Shown in pieces: positions 1-5,753 of a stretch of DNA of 7,398 bases. The first letter of the stretch is position 1. Each line of letters starts with the position of its first letter. The position numbers were made by a program, and so were the translations under genes. The notes under the pieces are model-generated. The model was not told where the DNA came from and did not search any database. It saw nothing but the letters and a program-made list of their open reading frames with translations. Origin of the DNA: Oscillospiraceae bacterium (GTDB taxonomy: Bacteria > Bacillota > Clostridia > Oscillospirales > Ruminococcaceae); the NCBI GenBank assembly GCA_009784765.1, contig WQXP01000054.1:1-7398 (forward strand), given 5' to 3'.

Positions 1-1
1 C

Positions 2-262
2 AAAGACGCGGTTTTGACGGGCAACAAACTCAAAAACAAATATCATCGCTGGCACACAGGCTGGATTGGCAACCTTAAAGAGGTTCGTTATGACAAGCTC
101 ATGAGCGAAAAGCCTGAAAAAGCAATGACTCTCGCGGTGAACGGAATGCTGCCGAATACTACGCCCGGGCGCAAGGCTCTCACACGTCTGCGCGTTTACA
201 GGGACGCTAATCACAAGAATGCGGCTCAGAAGCCGGAAGTTTGGGGAGGTGAAATCACATGA
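2..262 (+). CDS. rplM: 50S ribosomal protein L13, 3' part (5' end outside window)
   Basis: This is the C-terminal part of ribosomal protein L13, an early-assembling protein of the large ribosomal subunit that binds 23S rRNA. The reading frame is open from the window edge (first full codon at 2) and gives about 86 residues. They carry L13 landmarks: [16 protein letters not shown] near the start, then the [19 protein letters not shown] block and the tail motif [12 protein letters not shown]13 is usually near 145 residues, so roughly the first 60 are outside. The TTG at 14 is an internal Leu codon, not a start. The stop TGA overlaps the rpsI start codon (ATGA at 259-262), the usual translationally coupled L13-S9 arrangement. 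The identity call rests on recognised family motifs and on the neighbouring rpsI. Confidence 0.96.
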   Translation, partial: KDAVLTGNKLKNKYHRWHTGWIGNLKEVRYDKLMSEKPEKAMTLAVNGMLPNTTPGRKALTRLRVYRDANHKNAAQKPEVWGGEIT

Positions 263-666
263 GTGTAGTTTACGATGCAAAACCGTTCTACTACGGAACG
301 GGCAGAAGAAAGAACTCGACGGCGCGTGTCCGCGTATACCCGGGGAGCGGCGCGATTACTGTCAACGACCGCGACATAGACGATTATTTCGGACTTGATA
401 CCCTCAAGCTGATTGCTCGCCAACCTTTAGCTTTGACAGGCTCTCTCGATAAGTTTGACATCGTTTGCACTGTCGCAGGCGGCGGAGTTACAGGGCAAGC
501 AGGGGCAATCCGCCACGGATTGGCACGAGCATTGCTTCAATACTCAGAAGAGCTGCGCCCCGTTCTCAAGAAATCGGGATTCCTCACTCGCGACCCGAGA
601 ATGAAAGAACGCAAAAAATACGGGCTCAAGAAAGCTCGCCGCGCACCTCAGTTCAGCAAGCGTTAA
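259..666 (+). CDS. rpsI: 30S ribosomal protein S9
   Basis: This encodes ribosomal protein S9 of the small subunit, whose C-terminal tail reaches toward the P-site tRNA. The 135-residue product has the N-terminal [19 protein letters not shown] block (about residues 11-29), the central [20 protein letters not shown] signature (about 74-93), the [20 protein letters not shown] block and the invariant C-terminal QFSKR. Length is normal for the family (about 130). The start ATG at 259 overlaps the rplM stop by 4 nt and has a good ribosome binding site (GGGGAGGTG, 243-251). An intrinsic terminator follows 11 nt after the stop, so it is the last gene of its operon. Nothing is odd apart from a slightly extended N-terminus ([10 protein letters not shown]) before the conserved block. 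Confidence 0.98.
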   Translation: MSVVYDAKPFYYGTGRRKNSTARVRVYPGSGAITVNDRDIDDYFGLDTLKLIARQPLALTGSLDKFDIVCTVAGGGVTGQAGAIRHGLARALLQYSEELRPVLKKSGFLTRDPRMKERKKYGLKKARRAPQFSKR

Positions 667-677
667 GCGATTAAATC

Positions 678-717
678 TATCCCCTGCTTCTCACGGGAAG
701 TGGGGGATACGTTTTTT
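678..717 (+). terminator. Rho-independent terminator of the rplM-rpsI operon
   Basis: A 13-bp stem pairs 678-690 with 697-709. It includes two G-U wobbles in the middle and is otherwise fully paired. It closes a 6-nt loop (TCACGG, 691-696) and is followed by TTTTTT at 712-717. It lies 11 nt after the rpsI stop, in the expected place and orientation. It separates the ribosomal operon from the promoter that starts about 30 nt downstream. Confidence 0.93.
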
Positions 718-728
718 GACGCAGCGAC

Positions 729-778
729 AAAAAAATTTTTCACCGCCCCTTGACTTTTTGCGAAAAACTTGTTATACT
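729..778 (+). promoter_or_regulatory. Sigma-70-type promoter with extended -10 and A/T-rich upstream element
   Basis: The -35 box is TTGACT (750-755) and the -10 box is TATACT (773-778), with an ideal 17-nt spacer. TG at 770-771 forms an extended -10 (TGTTATACT). A run of seven A then five T (729-740) sits just upstream of the -35 box, where an UP element would be. Transcription would start near 784-787, a few bases before the hairpin element at 791. This is the only convincing promoter seen in the window and would drive the NfeD/flotillin operon. It suggests substantial constitutive expression by the housekeeping sigma factor. No operator for a known regulator was recognised. Confidence 0.85.
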
Positions 779-790
779 AAGTAAAAGAAG

Positions 791-836
791 AGCGATTTCC
801 CGCAGGAGCGGCTCTGCCGCTCCACAGGGAATAGCT
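791..836 (+). repeat. Two-stem hairpin repeat, copy 1 (inner arm class A), in the 5' UTR
   Basis: The inner stem has 8 bp (805-812 with 816-823) and a TCT loop. It is flanked by a symmetric 3x3 internal loop, GCA (802-804) and ACA (824-826). The outer stem pairs CCC/GGG plus TT/AA (797-801 with 827-831) and continues, past one mismatch and one bulge, to AGC (791-793) with GCT (834-836). The core palindrome GCGGCTCTGCCGC (808-820) is identical to the core of copy 2 (3993-4005). There is no T-run after it, so it is not a terminator. It would form at the extreme 5' end of the mRNA. It could stabilise the transcript, affect initiation, or simply be a dispersed repeat. Confidence 0.85.
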
Positions 837-875
837 TGGCAATGCATATATGAAGAAAAACAGAACATATAGACG

Positions 876-885
876 AAAGGGGGAT
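876..885 (+). promoter_or_regulatory. Ribosome binding site that fixes the start at 892
   Basis: AAAGGGGGAT ends 6 nt before ATG 892. The alternative in-frame ATG at 850 has no Shine-Dalgarno-like sequence. It would also add a basic 14-residue stretch (MKKNRTYRRKGDLI) that belongs to the leader. The start at 892 is therefore preferred. Confidence 0.85.
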
Positions 886-891
886 TTAATT

Positions 892-1503
892 ATGGAATGG
901 TTCAGTAACTGGTGGACAGCCTTAGACGCTGTCGAACAAGTGTTGTACTGTGTTGCGATTCCGTCATCGCTGTTTTTGATAGTACAGGCGATTTTGATAA
1001 TCGTCGGCGGTGATTTCGGCGGCGACAGCGGAGGCCTTGACATGGGCGATTTGGGTGACGGGTTCGATTACGCGAGCGGGGCGAAAGACTTCGGGGCGGC
1101 GAGTATGCTGTCAATCCAAGGGGTTGCGTCGTTCTTTTGTGCGGCGAGCTGGGGGGCATTGCTTCTCTATCAAGCAGGGATTCCGCTGGTTTTCGCGCTG
1201 ATTGCCGCGCTGTTGGCAGGGTTAGCTGTCATGTTCGCGATTGCAAAAATGATGCTGTACTTAGGGCGGTTGGCTCACTGCGGAACCCTTGAAGTGCAGA
1301 ACTTAATCGGAAGTTCCGGAACGGTGTATTTGAAAATCCCGCCTCATGGCAAGGGGAAAGGCAAAGTAACCGTTCAAACAAGCGAGCGGTTGGTTGAGTT
1401 TGAGGCGGTCAGCAAATCGGAAGAGGTTATTCCGAATAACGCGCCTGTCAAAGTCATAGACATTATGGGTGAGAATATTTTAGTCGTGGAAGCGGCTACT
1501 TAA
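892..1503 (+). CDS. NfeD-like (YuaF-type) membrane protein, partner of the downstream flotillin
   Basis: The 203-residue product has an NfeD-like build. A first hydrophobic helix (about 17-38) is followed by a Gly/Asp-rich linker (39-63, GGDFGGDSGG and similar). Two more membrane segments follow (about 73-93 and 97-125), then a soluble C-terminal domain (about 132-203). That domain has the look of an NfeD OB-fold: IGSSGTVYLKIPPHGKGKGK, a VEFEAVSK strand, and a final VKVIDIMGENILVVE pair of strands. NfeD proteins are non-catalytic or protease-linked partners of SPFH proteins at the membrane; this one lacks a ClpP-like protease domain. It is followed after 18 nt by the flotillin gene, matching the Bacillus yuaF-floT arrangement. 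The family call is from architecture and context; sequence identity to known YuaF was not measured. Confidence 0.8.
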   Translation: MEWFSNWWTALDAVEQVLYCVAIPSSLFLIVQAILIIVGGDFGGDSGGLDMGDLGDGFDYASGAKDFGAASMLSIQGVASFFCAASWGALLLYQAGIPLVFALIAALLAGLAVMFAIAKMMLYLGRLAHCGTLEVQNLIGSSGTVYLKIPPHGKGKGKVTVQTSERLVEFEAVSKSEEVIPNNAPVKVIDIMGENILVVEAAT

Positions 1504-1521
1504 TTTAAGGAGGAAAAATCA

Positions 1522-3231
1522 ATGTTATCATTAACTAATTTAACGGCGTTTATCACTTCTCGCAACCCTTCAGGGGTTGACGAGTTTTGGCTCTATCTCG
1601 GTGTTACCCTCGTTATAATCGCGCTTGTGGCGATTATGTGGGTGCTTTCGCGTTACCGCAAATGCCCGTCGGACAAGATTCTTGTTGTATACGGAAAAGT
1701 TGGTAAAGACAAAGACGGTCAAGCCCGCAGTGCAAGATGTATTCATGGGGGGGCGGCGTTCATCGTGCCTGTAATCCAGTCGTTCCAGTACATGGATTTG
1801 ACGCCTATTTCAATCAACGTAGACCTTCGTAACGCGCTTTCAAAGCAGAACATTCGTGTCAACGTGCCGTCGAGATTCACAGTCGGGATTAGCGTTGAAC
1901 CCGGCGTTATGCAAAATGCGGCAGAACGGCTTCTCGGGCTGAAAATGGGTGAGATTCAAGACTTGGCGAGCGATATTATCTTAGGTCAGCTTCGCCTTGT
2001 AATCGCGACGATGGAGATTGAGGAAATCAACTCTAACCGTGATAAGTTTCTTGAGGAAATTTCGGGGAACGTGGAAACGGAACTCAAGAAAATCGGGCTT
2101 AGGCTGATTAACGTAAACGTAACGGACATTTCGGACGCGGCGGGATATATCGAAGCCCTCGGAAAAGAAGCGGCAGCCAAAGCGATTAACGACGCGAAGA
2201 AAATGGTTGCGGAAAAAGACCGCGATGGTGCAATCGGTGAAGCGGAAGCTCAGCGCGACCAGCGTGTTCAAGTCGCCAGTGCGAATGCCTCTGCGATTGA
2301 GGGGGAGAACACCGCGAAAATCGAAATCGCACGCTCAGAAGCTCTGCGGGACCAACGCGAAGTCGAGGCGCGTGCAAAGGCAGAGAACGAAGCAAAGAAA
2401 GCAATCGCCGAAACCAAGCGCGATGGTGAAATCGGGCAAGCGAACGCTCTGCGTGACCAGCGGATTCAAGTAGCGGCGGCGAATGCGACGGCAGTCGAAG
2501 GGGAGAACAATGCGAAAGTTCTTGTGTCCCAATCGGAGGCGCAGCGGCGTGAAAAAGAAGCGGTTGCTCAGAAAATCGCGACAACTGCAGAGAAAGTCCA
2601 AGAAGCGAAAACAATGGAAGAGGCGTATGCGGCTCAACGTGCCATGGAGCTTGCCCGCGCGGAAATGGAACGGGCTACTCAACAGGCAGACGTGATTGTA
2701 AAAGCCGAAATCGAACGGCAACAAGCGGTAATCGCGGCACAGGCGCAGGCAGAAGTCGAGCGGCAGAAGGCCAAGGGTGAGGCGGACGCGATTTATGCAC
2801 GCATGGAAGCTCAAGCAAACGGCGCGAAAGAAATACTCGTCAAGCAAGCAGACGGTATGCGTGAGTTAGTTCAAGCGGCGGGCGGCGCGGAAGATGCAGT
2901 TAAGCTGATTGTTGCGGATAAACTCGAAGACCTTATGAAAGTTCAAGTCGAGGCGATTAAAAACATCAAGATTGATAAAGTTACCGTGTGGGATTCGGGT
3001 GCAAACGGCGCGGACGGGAAAAGCTCCACAGCGGGGTTTATCAGCGGCATGATGAAAGCTGTTCCTCCTCTTAGTGAGGTTTTTAAGCAAGCGGGTATGG
3101 ATTTGCCGAAGTTTCTCGGTGAAGAAAGTGCGGCTGCTCTTGAAGGCGTAATCGACGCGGGAGAGAAAGCAGCAAAAGCAGCAAAACCGCCTGTAATCGA
3201 AATCCCGTCGAAACCGGAATCAGCAGCTTAA
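1522..3231 (+). CDS. floT: Flotillin, SPFH/band-7 membrane scaffold protein
   Basis: This encodes a flotillin, the scaffold of bacterial membrane microdomains. Order of parts in the 569 residues: a membrane segment (22-43); the basic-Cys motif RYRKCPSDKILVVYGKVG; the SPFH domain (about 45-220) with the family blocks CIHGGAAFIVPVIQ, LTPISINVDLRNALSKQNI, EPGVMQNAAERLLGL and GYIEALGKEAAAKAINDAKK; a long Ala/Glu/Arg-rich coiled coil (about 220-455); and a C-terminal region with VEAIKNIKIDKVTVWD and STAGFISGMMKAVPPL typical of FloT. The start has AAGGAGG at 1507-1513, 8 nt upstream. It is somewhat longer than the roughly 510 residues I recall for B. subtilis FloT, and most of the excess can be explained by an internal 66-residue tandem duplication (separate entry). 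It lies 18 nt after the NfeD-like gene and 22 nt before the lipoprotein gene, so co-transcription is very likely. Confidence 0.95.
   Translation: MLSLTNLTAFITSRNPSGVDEFWLYLGVTLVIIALVAIMWVLSRYRKCPSDKILVVYGKVGKDKDGQARSARCIHGGAAFIVPVIQSFQYMDLTPISINVDLRNALSKQNIRVNVPSRFTVGISVEPGVMQNAAERLLGLKMGEIQDLASDIILGQLRLVIATMEIEEINSNRDKFLEEISGNVETELKKIGLRLINVNVTDISDAAGYIEALGKEAAAKAINDAKKMVAEKDRDGAIGEAEAQRDQRVQVASANASAIEGENTAKIEIARSEALRDQREVEARAKAENEAKKAIAETKRDGEIGQANALRDQRIQVAAANATAVEGENNAKVLVSQSEAQRREKEAVAQKIATTAEKVQEAKTMEEAYAAQRAMELARAEMERATQQADVIVKAEIERQQAVIAAQAQAEVERQKAKGEADAIYARMEAQANGAKEILVKQADGMRELVQAAGGAEDAVKLIVADKLEDLMKVQVEAIKNIKIDKVTVWDSGANGADGKSSTAGFISGMMKAVPPLSEVFKQAGMDLPKFLGEESAAALEGVIDAGEKAAKAAKPPVIEIPSKPESAA
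2221..2616 (+). repeat. In-frame 198-bp tandem duplication in the flotillin coiled coil
   Basis: Codons 234-299 (2221-2418) and 300-365 (2419-2616) align without gaps at a 66-residue period. The first 43 residues of each copy match at 28 positions by eye, beginning RDG-IG-A-A-RDQR-QVA-AN and running to the shared EGEN-AK and SEA-R. The second third of each unit has decayed to a generic Glu/Ala/Lys coiled-coil pattern. DNA similarity is visible too (both copies begin CGCGATGGTG). The duplication keeps the frame and would extend the coiled coil by about 66 residues. Flotillins I recall carry this module once. Confidence 0.85.
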
Positions 3232-3253
3232 AACAGAAAGGAAAGCAAACAAA

Positions 3254-3955
3254 GTGAAAACAAAACAAAACAGAATAATCAGCGCGTTTCTTGCGCTTGT
3301 AATCGCGGGTGCGACACTGCTCACTGCTTGTGACAACTGCGGCGGCGACGGAGGCGCATATGATGATGTTTCTCTTCCGAATGCGAATGAGCGGACTCCT
3401 GAAGTTCAGGCAACTTTGACAAGCAAGGCGATGGACATTTTTCAAAACAGCGAAAACCTGCTTTTTGAAATTGACATTTCCGGGCTTAACGTAACTTTTT
3501 ATCGCAGAGGCGATGATATAGTCGTGCTTTTGCTGGACGTGTTGGCGTTCATGGTGGTAGACGGGTATTATTACGACTTCGCCCACGACAAAGGTACGGT
3601 AACGCGCCGACCTGCTACTGAAGCAGACGTTGAGGGCGTAATGGATACAGTCATGACATTCGGCGAGTTAATCCAACTCGACGGAGCGGCGTTTGTGGCT
3701 TCCGGGCGTGAAACTTTCTTAGGAACAGCGGATGTGTTTTATGAAGAGTTCATCGACCAAGAGAGAACCCCGCGGAAAGCTTATTTCGACGGCGACGGCA
3801 ACCTTGTCGGGATAATGAGAGAAGTCCACGACGAAAATTTGCCGAACGTCGCTATGCAGCAGTTCCGTGCTTCGCTCAGTGAAGAGGTTGACCAGTGGGT
3901 ATTCGATATAACCATGTGGGCAGACTTTGAATTGGTTGACAAACATCCCGAGTAG
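3254..3955 (+). CDS. Lipoprotein of unknown function
   Basis: The 233-residue product starts with a classical lipoprotein signal peptide. It has a basic n-region (KTKQNR), a hydrophobic core (8-23) and a lipobox LTAC with the acylated cysteine at residue 26. A short Gly/Asp linker (GGDGGAYDD) follows. The mature part looks beta-rich, with repeated short strands around turns (FEIDISGLNVTFYRRGDD, VVDGYYYDFAHDKGTVTRR, KAYFDGDGNLVGI) and a C-terminal tail without further membrane segments. No family was recognised; the strand pattern is loosely like small lipid- or ligand-binding lipoproteins, but that is weak. GTG at 3254 is chosen because it precedes the signal peptide and has AAAGGAAA at 3237-3244. 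It lies 22 nt after floT and before two tandem hairpin repeats. Extracytoplasmic and membrane anchored, so it could be the outward-facing part of the flotillin system (inference). Confidence 0.85.
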   Translation: MKTKQNRIISAFLALVIAGATLLTACDNCGGDGGAYDDVSLPNANERTPEVQATLTSKAMDIFQNSENLLFEIDISGLNVTFYRRGDDIVVLLLDVLAFMVVDGYYYDFAHDKGTVTRRPATEADVEGVMDTVMTFGELIQLDGAAFVASGRETFLGTADVFYEEFIDQERTPRKAYFDGDGNLVGIMREVHDENLPNVAMQQFRASLSEEVDQWVFDITMWADFELVDKHPE

Positions 3956-3963
3956 CAAAACAA

Positions 3964-4030
3964 AGCAGAACAAGAGCGATTCCGTCGCAGAAGCGGCTCT
4001 GCCGCTTCGCAGACGGATAGCTTGACAGCA
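3964..4030 (+). repeat. Two-stem hairpin repeat, copy 2 (inner arm class A), first unit of a 67-bp tandem pair
   Basis: The inner stem has 8 bp (3990-3997 with 4001-4008) and a TCT loop. A 3x3 GCA/GCA internal loop (3987-3989, 4009-4011) separates it from the outer stem CCGTC/GACGG (3982-3986 with 4012-4016). The outer stem continues to AGC/GCT (3975-3977 with 4020-4022) past a mismatch and a bulge. The unit starts AGCAGAACAAGAGCG and the same start recurs 67 nt later. It lies between the lipoprotein gene and the gene at 4111, and no T-run follows. Confidence 0.88.
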
Positions 4031-4090
4031 AGCAGAACAAGAGCGATTCCGTCGCAGGGCGGGCTTTGCCCGTCCGCAGACGAATAGCAG
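4031..4090 (+). repeat. Two-stem hairpin repeat, copy 3 (inner arm class B), second unit of the tandem pair
   Basis: The left flank (4031-4057) is identical over 27 nt to copy 2 (3964-3990). The inner arms differ on both sides: 4057-4064 pairs with 4068-4075 (8 bp, one G-T wobble, TTT loop). The GCA/GCA internal loop (4054-4056, 4076-4078) is kept. The outer stem CGTC/GACG (4050-4053 with 4079-4082) is kept too, with one C-A mismatch next to it. It ends 7 nt before the GGAGG of the next gene, so folding could affect translation of that gene. Confidence 0.88.
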
Positions 4091-4110
4091 TATAAACGGA
4101 GGATATTCTT

Positions 4111-5676
4111 GTGGGAGAGACAAAACTTAACATTCTTTTGGAAGAAATCGCAAATGAAATCAAGGCGGTCGAAAAGCGCAATCGTGAGCTTTATGCCTCG
4201 GCGGTTGACATAGAGGACGAAACACTCTCGCAGAAAATCCAGAGTGAGTCTTTCGCGGCACTTCGCAAAATGCGGGGGCTTAAAGCCGCTATGGACACAT
4301 TCAAAGCGCAGCTTGAAGACTCAGGTATTCTCGGGGGCTTAGTCAGCGCGAGCAGTGTGAGTATAAAAACCGCACCTGCTGTCAGCGTTTCACCGCCCGA
4401 ACCTGAGGAGGAAATTGAAATCGACTACGGCGACGACGGCGATGACGGCGATGAAGGCGATGAAGGCGACGCGGGCGATTACGGCGATGAAGGCGACGCG
4501 GGCGATTACGGCGATTACGGCGACGACGGCGACGAAGCTGCTGAAATCGACTACAGCTACGATAACGACGAATATGAACCCGAAGAAGCACACGTGGAAG
4601 CCCCCGAAGAAGTCGGCGAAATTATCAGCGATTTAGGCAAAGTGTTAGAGCAAATCAATGAACTTGTATCAGAACCGGAACTCAGCGATACTGCTGCGCA
4701 AAAAGAGCTTGAGGCACGCGAAAAGCAATGGGAAAGCCAGCTTCAAGAACAGATGAAAGCGCAGGAACAAATCGCGGCTACTCTTGAAGCGCAGAAACTT
4801 CCCGAAGCGCAAGAAGAGCAAGACGATTATTCCGAGTATGACGAAATCATAGAGGTTATTTCATCTGTCCGCCCGAATGACGATGCACAAGACAAAGCCG
4901 AAGAGGACGACGTGTTCTCTGCCGACGGCGAGTTCGGCGCATTTGTCATGAGCGATGCGCAAAACGACGATTTTGGTGAAGCCGACAGCGTTACAGAGGA
5001 AATAATCGTTGTTCCGTCTAATCATACATCATCAGTCACGAGCATACCCAGCACCGAGGAAATACTCTCGAGCCTTACCGGCAACATAAGCACTGCGCCT
5101 GCGGCTGCACCTGAATTCGCGTCGGTTGAGTTCGCCCCTGTTGAGCAAATTCTGCCGCCTCTGCCACCTACACCTCCTCCTGCTCCGACACCTCTTCCTC
5201 CTGCTCCGACACCTCTTCCTCCTGCACCGCCTCTTGCTCCGATACCGGTGCCACCTGCTCCGACACCGCCACCACCTCCTCCTGCACCGATGCCGGAAGA
5301 TAACTTCTCGGGGTTCGGGCGTGCAGCACCTGCGGCGGGAATGTACAGTTCGCGTAATTTGGACGGGTTTACCATGTTCGGGAGAAGAGTCGATGTCAAC
5401 AACTGGTCGGAGATGCTTGTGCGTGTGTGTGAGATTCTCATTCTCAAAAGCCCTTATACTGTGGCGCAGTTCGACAAGTATGACGACCTCAATCCTCCGG
5501 GCAGTGTGTATTTCACTTACAGCCAAGGTAAGATTGCAGGAACGGCGAAAAAGCTTTCTAACGGTCTGTGGATTGAGCTTAACCGCACCCCTGACGACAT
5601 TGTGATGTTATGTAAAAAAGTTCTTGAGCTTTGCGGTTTCCCGAGAAGCGAGTTGGAAATAGAATTTGCGGACTAA
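4111..5676 (+). CDS. Multi-module acidic/proline-rich protein of unknown function
   Basis: The 521-residue product has no signal peptide or membrane segment and is probably cytosolic. Order of parts: an N-terminal helical region (1-70, LLEEIANEIKAVEKRNREL and similar) suited to coiled-coil or helix-bundle contacts; twelve consecutive GDx triplets (107-142); an acidic region with a Gln/Glu-rich helix (about 196-231, QKELEAREKQWESQLQEQM); a low-complexity acidic stretch (about 232-310); a Pro-rich tract (349-395); and a compact C-terminal block (about 415-521) with hydrophobic periodicity (WSEMLVRVCEILILKSP, SVYFTYSQGKIAGTAKKL, NGLWIELNRTPDDIVMLCKK). From memory, that last block resembles a small C-terminal module that ends with an N-x-(S/T)-x-x-x-I-x-x-x-C/K helix in assorted bacterial proteins, but I cannot name a family. 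The GTG start at 4111 has GGAGG (4098-4102) 8 nt upstream. It probably serves as a flexible linker or adaptor between neighbours (inference). Confidence 0.88.
   Translation: MGETKLNILLEEIANEIKAVEKRNRELYASAVDIEDETLSQKIQSESFAALRKMRGLKAAMDTFKAQLEDSGILGGLVSASSVSIKTAPAVSVSPPEPEEEIEIDYGDDGDDGDEGDEGDAGDYGDEGDAGDYGDYGDDGDEAAEIDYSYDNDEYEPEEAHVEAPEEVGEIISDLGKVLEQINELVSEPELSDTAAQKELEAREKQWESQLQEQMKAQEQIAATLEAQKLPEAQEEQDDYSEYDEIIEVISSVRPNDDAQDKAEEDDVFSADGEFGAFVMSDAQNDDFGEADSVTEEIIVVPSNHTSSVTSIPSTEEILSSLTGNISTAPAAAPEFASVEFAPVEQILPPLPPTPPPAPTPLPPAPTPLPPAPPLAPIPVPPAPTPPPPPPAPMPEDNFSGFGRAAPAAGMYSSRNLDGFTMFGRRVDVNNWSEMLVRVCEILILKSPYTVAQFDKYDDLNPPGSVYFTYSQGKIAGTAKKLSNGLWIELNRTPDDIVMLCKKVLELCGFPRSELEIEFAD
4429..4536 (+). 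repeat. GDx triplet (9-bp) tandem repeat
   Basis: Twelve consecutive Gly-Asp-x codon triplets (x = D, E, A or Y) form residues 107-142 of the protein. Within it, a 27-bp unit (4462-4488) is repeated exactly at 4489-4515, encoding EGDAGDYGD twice, which suggests recent slippage or unequal exchange. The reverse strand is open across this stretch, but only as a by-product of the repeat. The Gly periodicity recalls collagen-like tracts, but there is no proline and every second position is Asp, so a collagen helix is not expected. Confidence 0.9.
5155..5295 (+). repeat. Proline-rich tract with 21-bp tandem repeat
   Basis: Residues 349-395 are mostly proline with Ala, Thr and Leu (PPAPTPLPPAPTPLPPAP and similar). 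At DNA level a 21-bp unit at 5176-5196 is repeated exactly at 5197-5217 and begins a third time at 5218. Pro-rich tracts of this kind act as stiff spacers or as docking sites for small domains. Here it separates the acidic half from the C-terminal block. Confidence 0.88.
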
Positions 5677-5682
5677 AGTCAA

Positions 5683-5707
5683 GCAAGTCGGGCTTTGCCC
5701 GACTGCG
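5683..5707 (+). repeat. Hairpin repeat, copy 4 (inner arm class B), lacking the outer frame
   Basis: A perfect 8-bp stem (5686-5693 with 5697-5704) has a TTT loop. Its core CGGGCTTTGCCCG (5689-5701) is identical to the core of copy 3 (4060-4072). The flanking trinucleotides GCA (5683-5685) and GCG (5705-5707) match the internal-loop trinucleotides of copies 1-3, but the AGAGCGATT...ATAGC outer frame is missing. It lies 9 nt after the stop of the preceding gene; no T-run follows, so it is not a terminator. Confidence 0.82.
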
Positions 5708-5711
5708 CGGA

Positions 5712-5740
5712 GGACAATGAGGCGTTAGCCGAAATTGTCC
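5712..5740 (+). repeat. Second hairpin in the leader of the Hsp70-like gene
   Basis: GGACAAT (5712-5718) pairs with ATTGTCC (5734-5740), 7 bp. Inside, GA (5719-5720) faces GAA (5731-5733), which could form tandem G-A pairs with one extra A. A GGC/GCC stem (5721-5723 with 5728-5730) then closes a GTTA loop. It sits 16 nt before the ribosome binding site of the next gene. It is unlike copies 1-3 and may replace their outer frame in this composite element. Confidence 0.75.
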
Positions 5741-5753
5741 GGAGTAAAAAGAA

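Noticed and set aside
850..891. Upstream start at ATG 850 for the NfeD-like gene
   Set aside because: No ribosome binding site precedes it, and it would turn the leader and the good AAAGGGGGAT site into coding sequence. ATG 892 fits far better.
1747..1753. Run of seven G in floT as a phase-variation tract
   Set aside because: The run encodes part of the conserved HGGAA motif and is short for a contingency locus; slippage is possible but there is no sign of it here.
3975..4088. Hairpin copies 2 and 3 as transcription terminators
   Set aside because: The stems are GC-rich but no T-run follows either, unlike the true terminator at 678-717.
791..4090. CRISPR array
   Set aside because: The copies are palindromic hairpins at irregular spacing with related, covarying interiors; there are no unique spacers of constant length and no cas genes.
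3935..4096. Possible internal promoter before 4111 (TTGACA at 3936-3941 or 4022-4027; TATAAA at 4091-4096)
   Set aside because: Neither TTGACA has a reasonable -10 at 16-18 nt, and TATAAA has no -35 at the right distance; the TTGACA at 3936 also lies in coding sequence.
4382..4593. Two overlapping reverse-strand open frames rich in Arg or Val/Ala-Ile
   Set aside because: They are antisense shadows of the GDx repeat, which has no stops in several frames; there is no ribosome binding site and the composition is implausible.
5022..5526. Reverse-strand and alternative-frame open frames opposite the proline-rich tract
   Set aside because: They are low-complexity Gly- or Arg-rich shadows of CCN codons. 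The forward frame has a proper start and a conserved-looking C-terminal block.
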